Positions 59,848 to 64,000 of a DNA stretch of 64,000 bases are shown here, piece by piece; the stretch's first letter is position 1, and each line of letters opens with the position of its first letter. The notes under the pieces were generated by a model that had not been told where the DNA came from, did not search any database, and saw only the letters and a list, made by a program, of their open reading frames with translations. The DNA comes from Gonocerus acuteangulatus (lineage: Eukaryota > Arthropoda > Insecta > Hemiptera > Coreidae): the NCBI GenBank assembly GCA_946811695.1, contig OX328124.1, forward strand, positions 56,116,603 to 56,180,602, given 5' to 3'. The position numbers and the translations under genes were made by a program.

Positions 59848-61668
59848 TACCTTTGTAATTCAGGCTCTAGTTCTCCGTCCATAGGTGGTTCCGTCATAAA
59901 CATCTTAAACCTCTCTGGACGTTGATCATTGGAAATTGTCATTAAAATTGATTCCCTGCACAAAAATTTAATGTTTTTTAAGTCTCCAAATCTAAGACTA
60001 GTGTAATTAATGATTTTGACAATGAATAAAATGATATAAGTTTAAATAATATGCTGGTTCTTTACAAATTATAGTGTAAAAATGATCAAACTTTATTTAT
60101 CATGAGATTAAATTAAGTATTTGTTAATTTTCATTCCTAATGAAATAAAACAATACGAGATAGTTATTTTTCAAATCAGGTTAGGAATTTAATCCAGAAT
60201 TTCCCGTTTTACACCTGGGTGCATTACCAATTACTCAATAGTATACTATCCTTTGTGTTATGAAGTGATTTAACAAAGATTTAACTGTGTGTTGTGATAA
60301 AGATTCTGTCTACTAGGAAATTTGCCATAATGCAAACCAAATTTATTAAAAATAATTAAAATAAGCTTTCATACTCAGGGTAGTCGCTGGTTTCTAAACA
60401 AAGGTTGTTCGAAACTTTGCTGCATGTCTGTAATTTAGTTCCTATCGGCTTTCTTAAGGGTCTTCCAGGTCGGGGTCTGCTTGGCAGCTTATCTGCAAGA
60501 AATGTATGCATAAGTAGAAAAACCTTTACATAAGCTAAATAAAATATTTATCACATTGACTGCTACAGAAATTCTTGAGATTCCGGTCCAGAAAGTCAAT
60601 TTAATCATTTTTCTTATTGAAAACTATCTTACAGTACATAATGATTACCAAAAATCATATAAAATTTCTTGCACAAAAAAAGAAAAAAAGGTTGCATGAA
60701 CCAGCTCGAAGTTGGTTTATGTAACAGAATGTTCTTCACGGAAGCCAACTACGAGTTAGTTTGTACCTAGGCATGCTTCGACCTGTTGTTATGTTACTGC
60801 ATCGCTACATATTTTGTTCTCTTCCTTGAGGCAATCTTTTCATATTAATACTGATTTACTACGAGTTATCTTGTAGGTGGCATCCGAGGCAATAATGCAA
60901 AGTACGAGATAACTCGTAGTTGGCAGTCAACATGTTATGTTTGAAAAATTTCAAACATAACACATTAAGATTCAACTTCTTTAAAACTAACATCTTCATG
61001 AGATAGAATATTATGTTATTCACTCTTTTTTTGTTATTGTAGTCTAGTAAATGGTAACTTCATTTCTTAGACTAAAGAAGAAAAATATAATATAATATAA
61101 TTTACTGTTTTATTTTTAAATTATATCTACCTTTAAATTTATTAATACCAACGATGTTAGTTGCAATAATAATAATAAATAATTATAGGCACTAATGGCC
61201 TAGATTTTGATCTGTAGAAATACAATAAATAATTATAAATAATGTTTTTTTTTTTAATATATATACATAAAAAATATGACTGTTAAATCCATTTATTCAT
61301 TATCTTATATTATTATATTTATTCATTATATATATGCATATACAATCACTATTTAGAGAAATATTTAGTACCTGAAAATCTGTTTTTTTCTAATAGCTGT
61401 AAATTAGAAACTACTAGGTTGTGCCTAGCACGTAGATTGACTATTAATCAGAAATCTTATTTGGCTCTACGTTGGCCTATTTTTATTCATGTACTTAAGA
61501 AAATGGGGAAAAAAAAACAAAATATTAAATGTTTGTAAGGGAAAATATTAAGTTTTTGTAAGTACCAATATGAACATTAGCGTTTCTTCTATTAATTCCA
61601 CCAAAGGCCTGTGTTGGTCTACGTATGTTTGGAGCTGCAGCTGGTCTCATCCTTCCATTCTGGTAAAC
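37121..61668 (-). CDS. spz4: Spätzle-family cystine-knot ligand (spz4-like), 5' part missing
   Basis: Eight coding exons join in frame on the minus strand: 61668-61566, 60492-60375, 59955-59851, 57577-57422, 42528-42405, 42277-42119, 40623-40457 and 37364-37121. All have GT-AG borders, giving 391 residues. Spätzle proteins are secreted prohormones cut to release a C-terminal cystine-knot dimer that activates Toll receptors in immunity and development. The prodomain ends at the basic LQRRKSD. The knot follows with MCSSRIELARPKKARATSGQ, WKFIVNTKDYTQTLRLEIC, CNYLPESFDSQCIQVYNYHR and VFKVPTCCSCRVIGYNG, containing the conserved cysteines. After the knot comes a Pro/Arg-rich tail of about 180 residues, much longer than in classical Spätzle. 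The HTQTLRLE-type strand and long tail point to the Spz4 (or Spz3) branch from memory; the paralogue is not certain. The signal peptide and first exons lie outside or were not found. The fourth visible intron is 14.9 kb, filled with mobile elements. Confidence 0.92.
37865..38080 (+). pseudogene. Retroelement protease-like fragment
   Basis: The frame from 37868 gives SLKFQCVNPNGNTAVVLARL, LLYNTGAGSNYILVDLYLEL. The LLxxTGAGSNYI pattern resembles the active-site region of BEL/Pao or related retropepsins (LLDTGAxSxxI), with Asp replaced by Asn. It is short and isolated, in an intron on the opposite strand to the host gene. Confidence 0.4.
38438..38690. mobile_element. MITE family E, short copy
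   Basis: Starts ATATCGTCCCTGCCATGTCA (AACTATCGAATATG) and ends with its inverse CATATTCGATAGTTTGACAT (GGTAGGGACGATAT). The interior is related to the right part of the 42961-44191 copy. Non-coding. Its right end overlaps the start of the next element. Confidence 0.8.
38685..38954. mobile_element. MITE abutting family E copy
   Basis: Ends are ATATCGTCGATACAAATGCAAA and the inverted TTTGCATTTGTATCGACGATAT. The interior of about 225 bp is non-coding. The ATATCGTC start is shared with family E, suggesting related terminal repeats. Confidence 0.75.
39069..39965 (+). mobile_element. pogo/Tigger-like element, internally decayed
   Basis: Terminal inverted repeats CAGTAGGGTTCCGATTAACC and (inverted) GGTTCCGATTAATCG-type end ...CGGAACCCTACTG are flanked by TA inside a TA tract, as for pogo/Tigger elements of the Tc1/mariner superfamily. 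39290-39744 retains the transposase C-terminus in shifting frames: SIEDVIYMAA, then TKSTVNKAWK in another frame, then SKVTDWLNDDTINRATVLME and DEIINEAM. The catalytic region is gone. Confidence 0.85.
40168..40214 (-). repeat. 47-bp SINE-3 3' remnant with 13-bp duplication
   Basis: A T-run and TCGGCGCATCTACATCTAGG (CCATTAGCGCCG) correspond to the extreme 3' end of SINE-3. Perfect GTCAGTGATAACT copies flank it (40155-40167, 40215-40227). Confidence 0.8.
40255..40438 (+). repeat. 5S rRNA-derived retroposon
   Basis: 40258-40365 follows 5S rRNA along its length: TAGCCACATTGAATACATTG, then GATCACTGAAGATAAGCAATATTGGG, then ACTTGGATGGGAGCCACC (known 5S: GAATAC, GATCACCGAAGTTAAGC, ACTTGGATGGGTGACC). 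It is too diverged to be functional. A C/A-rich stretch and an A-run (40418-40438) follow, so it is probably a 5S-derived SINE or a retroposed 5S pseudogene. Confidence 0.75.
40457..40623 (-). CDS. spz4: spz4-like exon (C-terminal tail)
   Basis: Acceptor TTTTCAG, donor GACAG|GTATTG. It encodes PIRGYNPPKRESGRRP, HHRGPPLPLEGEGP and ENTLRRTTRNNTTD: basic and Pro-rich, without cysteine. Confidence 0.88.
40867..41103. mobile_element. MITE family C copy
   Basis: The ends CATGGGCATAAATAAGGGGG and (inverted) CCTATATATGCCCATG are inverted repeats. The interior contains AAAAATGTGTCATAAAACCC and GATCACTTAGTT, shared with 46891-47155. Confidence 0.8.
41320..41745. repeat. Dispersed repeat, family D, copy 1
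   Basis: Shares TAAACTCTATGAGGGACA, CTAGTAATTCAAGG-CTGCCATCATAGTTGAAATTAA, GTCCTAGCAACGCAT and GGGC-ATGATAGGTCAGTG with 56757-57135. No coding potential. Confidence 0.75.
41750..41932. mobile_element. Putative MITE with ATTGACTGCCA ends
   Basis: ATTGACTGCCAACTATAAGA at the left and CTCTGGCAGTCAAT at the right are inverted; a similar pair bounds 60554-60931. Confidence 0.55.
42119..42277 (-). CDS. spz4: spz4-like exon (end of knot)
   Basis: Phase-0 exon, acceptor CAG, donor AACAAG|GTTGGT. It begins VPTCCSCRVIGYNGTPFP, the closing cysteines of the knot, and continues into a Ser/Pro-rich linker. Confidence 0.93.
42405..42528 (-). CDS. spz4: spz4-like exon (middle of knot)
   Basis: Acceptor CTTCTAG, donor TTTAAG|GTAATC. 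It encodes RPQGRCNYLPESFDSQCIQV, YNYHRLLTWDEAAGL and TMDVFK. Confidence 0.93.
42775..42842 (+). repeat. SINE-1 body fragment
   Basis: AAAGGCATCCACTCATCCTGG, TAGAAAAGGGTGGTAACC and TATAGATAACACGTC correspond to the SINE-1 body near 1090-1150, inverted. Confidence 0.55.
42961..44191. mobile_element. MITE family E, long copy (1.2 kb)
   Basis: The ends ATATCGTCCCTACCATGTCA and (inverted) TGACATGGTAGGGACGATAT match the 38438-38690 element. The interior is AT-rich without a transposase. It contains further ATTCGATA-CTTTGACAT half-motifs near 44000, suggesting that another family member is nested in it. Confidence 0.8.
45161..45985 (+). pseudogene. Arthropod repeat-family protein, broken
   Basis: One frame runs through KETYENMKALLHSIKYAEHK, LGMQLGYTKYCCFLCMWDSR, PPLHIKLGLMKNFVKGMN, VFVGPQIRELVKDPAF and then MSLKIHFLHSHLDFFPP, VSDEHGERFHQDISVMEQRY, DYCWCVCRD. 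Stops interrupt it near 45234 (TGA) and 45616 (TAG). I recall this protein type as very common and uncharacterised in arthropod genomes, probably tied to a transposon, but know no family name. The intact end runs to 46043. Confidence 0.7.
46190..47687 (+). pseudogene. Tc1/mariner-like transposase gene with introns, broken
   Basis: Exon-like blocks join at GT-AG borders: to 46457, 46543-46692, 46771 to about 46852, and 47196-47687. The first has a helix-turn-helix region ending GMLRMAVHCALQEDN. The second gives NPYHFNPVQPLLERD, a TGA stop, RARTEFCNWL and LWADESTFT with the first catalytic Asp. The third gives NYHNNHTWAHENPRAVHN. The last runs VNVWLGFINGHLLDPVFL, QMDGCPVHSS (second Asp) and PPRSPDLTPMDFYLWG (third Asp, about 36 residues on). 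The last exon is fully open. Introns are unusual in this superfamily; one contains a family C MITE, so that intron at least is partly inserted sequence. One alternative is a spliced, domesticated gene that later decayed. Confidence 0.8.
46891..47155. mobile_element. MITE family C copy inside transposase intron
   Basis: CATGGGCGCATATAAGGGGG and (inverted) CCTATATACGCCCATG are its ends. The interior matches 40867-41103 (AAAAATGTGTCATAAAAACC, GATCACTTAGTT). Confidence 0.85.
47866..47906. repeat. Poly(T) run
   Basis: About 41 consecutive T; no SINE or LINE body recognised beside it. 47907-48390 holds nothing else recognised. Confidence 0.85.
48439..49348 (+). mobile_element. pogo-like element with deleted transposase
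   Basis: The ends CAGTGAAACCTCCCTTAACG and (inverted) GGGAGGTTTCACTG sit inside TA tracts on both sides (TA target). At 48926-49010 the transposase N-terminus remains: MSNRKSLTLKEQIDVTTFSN, the start of the pogo-type helix-turn-helix. It then ends in a stop and a long T-run (49109-49147). No catalytic part is present. Confidence 0.85.
49490..49842 (+). repeat. Dispersed repeat shared with 57140-57350
   Basis: TTTCCAGATATTTAGATAGCC-GAAGTTTGAGCC, CTAAAGTTTTCAAAATGTCAATT and CAAAATCTCAGGAA recur inverted at 57140-57350. The tail TTCTATGTAATTCATATCCTAAAGAGAAT recurs inverted near 55350-55385. Confidence 0.7.
49843..50459 (-). repeat. Family A copy (minus), left part
   Basis: Reverse orientation of family A (GCACTTATTTCTCCGATTGAC, TCGTTTTCTTATGCCAAGAAGC, GCTGGTTAACGAACTTGACC), ending in the TA tract that the LTR element interrupts. 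The other half is 53588-53745. Confidence 0.8.
50460..51153 (-). repeat. 3' LTR
   Basis: On the minus strand it starts TGTAATGATATATTACATTC. TATATATAA at about 50918-50928 is a candidate TATA box, and GATTTAGAG|GTAAGAATTG at about 50716-50734 is a near-consensus splice donor. The terminal 54 bp duplicate the LTR end together with TGGCGACCCAACGTGGCGC. Confidence 0.88.
51645..52793 (-). CDS. Asn-rich gag-like protein of the LTR element
   Basis: 382 codons, uninterrupted, first ATG about 100 bases downstream of the primer-binding-type site. The N-terminal 90 residues are acidic. A segment with heptad character and KNNKILENKIDANRIEQNKK suggests a coiled coil. The middle is extremely rich in Asn, Ile, Asp and Lys, and the C-terminus is basic (LNRPPRKRIKQILRNN). 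There is no CCHC zinc knuckle and no recognisable capsid motif, so the gag call rests on position alone. The extreme AT richness of the frame could itself produce the composition. Confidence 0.65.
   Translation of the reverse strand: MSDVNIEQFRNGGEEDNVESPEYVFFAPGEINIIVETRENELQEDDAIAFRESAGSLGTEIRSNSGNHASERDNEMHPQGLEEMMRLLLGQLKFDLSKSICNIKHEINQNMVELSKNNKILENKIDANRIEQNKKLDNLCAYLNNMGESQNKEMIELEKSNNNLFNKNNRSCKEIIEINENNNENLIKNTGNDDTLINNDNLNETIKYSLNINDSSNDQILEDKILIEDKNDYNCLINEDNTIQEKILTELNNNNEKINQIIKNNITNDNLKNKISTDVMDENLEQNNIKKLVDDHIISLKIMSYNNNNGNNQNNIMNKNVNKNNHLKNMDTKFGNKVKILFEYQYQNGIEKIAKLNRPPRKRIKQILRNNSDRCKKDFNDK
52896..53587 (-). repeat. 5' LTR
   Basis: Copy of the 3' LTR; differences are confined to the last 30 or so bases (TTATTTATTATAAAAAGG against TTAATTTTTTTATAAAAAGA). 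Confidence 0.88.
53588..53745 (-). repeat. Family A copy (minus), right part
   Basis: Continues 49843-50459 beyond the LTR element: TTTGAACCGCCGTTATTTTC, CTAGTCGGCACTTCCGGATTG, ATAAGCGGGGTTCCTCCCTA and GAGGAACCGCACTAAAA. Confidence 0.8.
53780..54956 (+). pseudogene. Arthropod transposase-like repeat ORF, heavily decayed
   Basis: Fragments in shifting frames and with many stops spell a protein type common in arthropod genomes. Near 54155-54190 is MCFNTTASNPGG. LLYFA/FVFCLQSPYP-type and HHILE-like pieces follow. Near 54450-54600 are DDYKELRHLVLVFVGALDG and RLGPIHHARWMVKALWLSEN. From 54773 an open frame runs to 54955. I believe this to be a transposon-derived family but cannot name it with confidence. 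Confidence 0.6.
55062..55245 (-). repeat. SINE-3, complete copy
   Basis: On the minus strand, GGTCTCCCGTGGTCTAATGG (A box) and GGTGGGTTCGATCCCC (B box) form a tRNA-like head with CAT in the anticodon position. The head is followed by GGCAGGAATTTTCTC, AAATTCCTCGCTGCACCC, GGCGCTAATGACCTCG and an A-run of about 21. GAATTAA at both borders (55055-55061, 55246-55252) is a likely target duplication. This is the reference copy for the fragments at 20697, 32033, 40168 and 61190. Confidence 0.85.
55390..56460 (+). repeat. Direct repeats of a CTGACTACCCGTGCTTCACC-type unit
   Basis: Three to four imperfect units starting near 55398, 55741, 55931 and (partial) 56215. They share CGTGCTTCACCACGGCTGAT, GTAGTTTTTATATTG, TAATACATAATTTTGTACAGC and GAGGTAACCGTGCTTGTTTC. 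Unit spacing is uneven (about 340, 190 and 285 bp) because of internal deletions. Confidence 0.75.
56430..56625 (-). repeat. Family A fragment (minus)
   Basis: CGAGTACCTGCAAGCATATG, GCTGGTTAATGAACTTGACC and TCATCAAATCGGACC match the inverse of 9057-9225. Confidence 0.65.
56757..57135. repeat. Dispersed repeat, family D, copy 2
   Basis: Second copy of 41320-41745, same orientation, with small insertions and deletions; ends at TATATAGTAGATTC. Confidence 0.75.
57140..57350 (-). repeat. Inverted copy of the 49490-49842 repeat
   Basis: CTGAGATTTTGGCGTTGAAAG, AATTGACATTTTGAAAACTTC and TCAAACTTCGACTATCTAAATATCTGG. It lies just beside the splice donor of the exon at 57422. Confidence 0.7.
57422..57577 (-). 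CDS. spz4: spz4-like exon (cleavage site and first half of knot)
   Basis: Acceptor TTTATTTAG, donor GCTC|GTGAGT. It encodes the basic cleavage region RRKSD, then the knot start with cysteines at MCSS and LEIC and the WKFIVNT strand. Confidence 0.93.
57960..59030 (-). repeat. Family B copy with internal about 145-bp tandem units
   Basis: The left end (GTCATGCAGGAGCTGCATAACTAAGCAC) is the inverse of the family B end at 905-955. From about 58310, five units of about 140-150 bp follow, each with GAGTAAACCCCCCCTCCTAA, TGAACCGATTTAGTTTATTT, ACACATATTTACCTGTAGAT and GAGTTTCGTCGAAATATACC. The unit ends near GGTTAACGAACTCGTTCAATC. C-runs of up to 13 occur. Confidence 0.75.
59026..59092. repeat. (TA)n microsatellite
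   Basis: Over 30 TA units; similar tracts occur at 13206-13244, 22180-22232, 39966-40012, 48391-48438, 49350-49410 and 59816-59848. Confidence 0.9.
59851..59955 (-). CDS. spz4: spz4-like exon (prodomain)
   Basis: Acceptor TGTGCAG, donor CAAAG|GTAATA next to a TA tract. It encodes ESILMTISNDQRPERFKMFM and EPPMDGELEPELQ. Confidence 0.88.
60375..60492 (-). CDS. spz4: spz4-like exon (prodomain)
   Basis: Acceptor TTCTTGCAG, donor CCTGA|GTATGA. It encodes KLPSRPRPGRPLRKP and CSKVSNNLCLETSDYP, the short Cys-containing prodomain segment typical of the family. Confidence 0.88.
60554..60931. mobile_element. Putative MITE with ATTGACTGC ends
   Basis: ATTGACTGC at the left and, inverted, GCAGTCAA at the right after CTCGTAGTTG. 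Internally, TACGAGTTATCTTGTAGGTGG and GTACGAGATAACTCGTAGTTGG form repeated half-palindromes. Confidence 0.5.
61190..61232 (+). repeat. SINE-3 3' remnant
   Basis: GGCACTAATGGCCTAGATTTTG followed by TGTAGAAATACAATAA matches the SINE-3 distal body in plus orientation, diverged. Confidence 0.45.
61566..61668 (-). CDS. spz4: spz4-like exon (prodomain, first visible)
   Basis: Acceptor TTTTTTACAG, donor ATTG|GTACTT. It encodes VYQNGRMRPAAAPNIRRPTQ and on to NRRNANVHI, 34 codons plus one base. It starts in phase 0, so at least one more exon is expected at higher coordinates. Confidence 0.85.
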
Positions 61669-62159
61669 CTGTAAAAAATACGGTAGCATTATTAGTACTC
61701 ATACAAAAATCCTCTTAGTAATTAGCAGACTTCAGGACACGACAAAAGAATTTTAAAATTAAGTCGCTTATTAATTAAAATATTATTAGTTTATATTATT
61801 AGTAAATAATATTATTAGTTTCCCCTCTGCAGTAACCTGCAAAAAGGCCATTTATTTTGCGCTACATGTTCCCCTACACACTGCATATAACATGTATTTT
61901 ATACAATTTCATCATATTATTACTTTTATACAGTATATTAGTGATTTCACATTACATTGCAAAGATAATAAATACATTTTAAAAATATACATAAAATAAA
62001 TATAAATTAATTTTTTGTTATTTCAAATTCCAATCTTACTTTTTCTTTGTTTTAGTTTCAACTCTCTGAAACTTTAATAATGTTTATCAAACTTCATTTC
62101 TTGTAATTGGCCAATTGTTTACATTATTTTGAATTATTTTTCTTTCTTCTAAAAGTAAA

Positions 62160-62520
62160 TTGCATTTACTATATATAAGATGGTGTATTGTTTGTGGCGT
62201 ACCGTTGTCGCAAGGGCAAACTCAGGGTTAATATTTAGCTCGTGTAAATATGTGTTTATTCCTTGTCCAGTTAATAATTGAGTCGTTTAGAAGCACATGC
62301 ATGTATTCGTAATAAGTGACTATATATGTTAGGTATGAATAAAAATAGTTTCTGTCCTTTTGATGAGTTTCCCCATTGTGTTCTATCCGTTTATGTGACT
62401 GTAGGTGTTTCATGTGTGTTTTAGATATTTTGTTGAAGCTGATTTTGCGAGTCTGTAAGCTATCTTGTTTCCTTTAAGTCTGTTCTGTGCTTTCGCCCAT
62501 TTGTGTTTACATACATACTT
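62160..62520 (-). pseudogene. LINE ORF2 C-terminal fragment, decayed
   Basis: On the minus strand HKWAKAQNRLKGNKIAYRLA is an RNase H end motif. In later frames LLTGQGINTYLHELNI, then CDNGTPQTIHHLIYSKCNL show the LTGHG...C-C...H...C zinc region of RNase H-bearing LINEs, followed by ERKIIQNNVNNWPITRNEV and a stop. At least two frameshifts and several stops. It lies upstream of the first visible spz4-like exon. Confidence 0.7.
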
Positions 62521-64000
62521 ATAAACATTATAAAAACTAACATACATACATTATAATTTAAAAAATTATAGAAATGCCTAAATATATCTAGCTGGCTAAG
62601 CAGGTTCAGCAAATAGTTTGATCAAGCAGACGAGCAAATTACTGTAATAATGGGTCGAACACTGGTTATGGAGCACTCCTAGACAGTCGTGACGGAGGAC
62701 TGTTAAACAAGAAGACAGGAATTGGCTGGGCTTTTGCTAAGACATTGTCTATTTGTTCAGCATATGTGCTAGAAAAAAACATTAGGGGTAGGATTAGTGT
62801 AGACTTAGAAAATCATTGTCATTCCTTCACAAAATAAACACATATGCATGAAAGACTAATAATTATAGGCAATTATTAAGGGGGTTCAATTAACTGTTTT
62901 TGTGTTTCGCCTCTCTAATGAGAAAAAAAGAGAGAATATTTCATAATAAGAATACGACTAATATGAACTTACCTATATAGTAAAAATAGTTTTAGTGAGA
63001 ATCTTTCCTATTAACAAATATGGAAAGTCGTCAAACGTTGGGAACCTTTCCCAAGTAGTAATTCTGGATGACATAAGAAATAGGATGGGAGTTGCTCGAG
63101 GTATGAAATCCTTGATGGGAACTAAGAGTGGGAAATTAGGGCTGGTATGGTGATCCTCAATTAGAAACGAAAAGCAAAAGACAAGAAAGCAGGATTATTA
63201 ACTGAACCGTGAGTAATAGATAGCCGGAGCAACAGTGCTTCGAAATGAACCGTGATACACACACGTCCCTAAAAGAAAGGGGAAAAACTCAGATAATTAC
63301 ATCTTATGTTGCTTCTCGGCGTCATGAAAACATTTGGCGATTTCATAAAGGTAGAAAGTTGTGTTTCGCAGCTAAGACCTATATCAGTAAATGATTATCA
63401 TTTTAAGTAAACGATAAAACTAAAAAAGTTTAAATTTGTAAGCATGTATAACGATTATCTTATACTAGCAAGAAGAGTAGCCTAGTGAAGAATACCAAAG
63501 AAAATCAGCTGATTACAGTGTTGCCAGATAAGTTGCACAGATTTCGTAATTTTTCATTCAGGTTAAGGGTTTGTAGAAAACTTTTGCTCAACGCATTATT
63601 TTAATTATTTAGGGTTAATAAAATAAATTCGAAATAAAACGAACAAGCTTCTTGGGCTAGTGTCAATTCGCATTACTTTAAATTGTGTTAATAAAAAAAG
63701 TATGCAATGTCGTCCATATAACACCAATCAAATTATTCCCGTCGACTCTATGCAGTGGAATACTAATTATGTTTTTTTTTTAATTCGATATTTTCCTTGG
63801 AAACTATTTGTTCTTTTAAGCAGCTAAAAGTTAATCGTTAAGTTAAGCAGCAAGTTCCTCTCTCAAAGGAATTCACCTTATCGATAAGTTTTAATTTGTT
63901 TACAAATTATTTAAGTTAATTATTTTAAATAATCTTGATTTGTACCTTATTATAGCAATTCTTAAAATGTTGGAATCTGTAATCTCGCAAATTTTTATTT
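62521..64000. other. No feature recognised
   Basis: AT-rich sequence. It may contain the upstream intron of the Spätzle-like gene; no phase-0 donor exon with a signal peptide could be identified. Confidence 0.4.

Overview
The window is arthropod nuclear DNA, most likely insect. It is AT-rich and packed with (TA)n tracts and transposable elements. Genes are split by GT-AG introns, and the clearest gene encodes a Spätzle-family cystine-knot ligand, a family known from arthropods. No prokaryotic features were seen.

Two cellular genes can be supported. The first, on the minus strand at 2596-3348, is the first coding exon of an unrecognised secreted, basic-site-rich protein; its remaining exons were not found. 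The second, also minus, is a Spätzle-like gene (closest in my memory to spz4) with eight coding exons from 61668 down to the stop codon at 37121. All splice phases join in frame, giving 391 residues; the 5' exons with the signal peptide lie beyond the window or were missed.

Almost everything else is mobile DNA in layers. Positions 1-5.2 kb hold tRNA-derived SINE fragments and two copies of a dispersed repeat (family B). Positions 8.5-11 kb hold a non-coding dispersed repeat (family A). Positions 12-17 kb hold MITEs, hammerhead-bearing ends of Penelope-like elements (PLEs), a 124-bp tandem array and a long inverted repeat. Positions 17.9-21.7 kb are a family A copy split by three insertions: a 2.3-kb palindromic non-autonomous hAT element with an 8-bp target duplication, a SINE and a piggyBac-type MITE. 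The hAT element carries a 94-bp array full of CCGGAAGT sites.

Positions 22.0-32.8 kb are another family A copy. It is split by a minus-strand LINE, itself split by a SINE and by a head-to-head PLE pair, and again by a PLE inverted pair enclosing an R2-like reverse transcriptase pseudogene. Positions 33.5-35.7 kb hold a second LINE fragment and a 232-bp palindromic PLE miniature, each with perfect target duplications.

Positions 37-61.7 kb are the Spätzle-like gene. Its introns hold two pogo/Tigger-like elements, a 5S-rRNA-derived retroposon, MITEs, a spliced Tc1/mariner-like transposase relic and a nearly intact 3.1-kb LTR element. They also hold two decayed arthropod repeat-family ORFs and several tandem repeats. 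The last 2.3 kb contain only a decayed LINE fragment.

The most notable structures are the ETS-site-rich palindromic hAT element, the set of hammerhead-ribozyme-like PLE ends, and an LTR element whose LTR contains an extra copy of its own primer-binding-type sequence. All homology statements rest on motif reading and recall; no database search was run.
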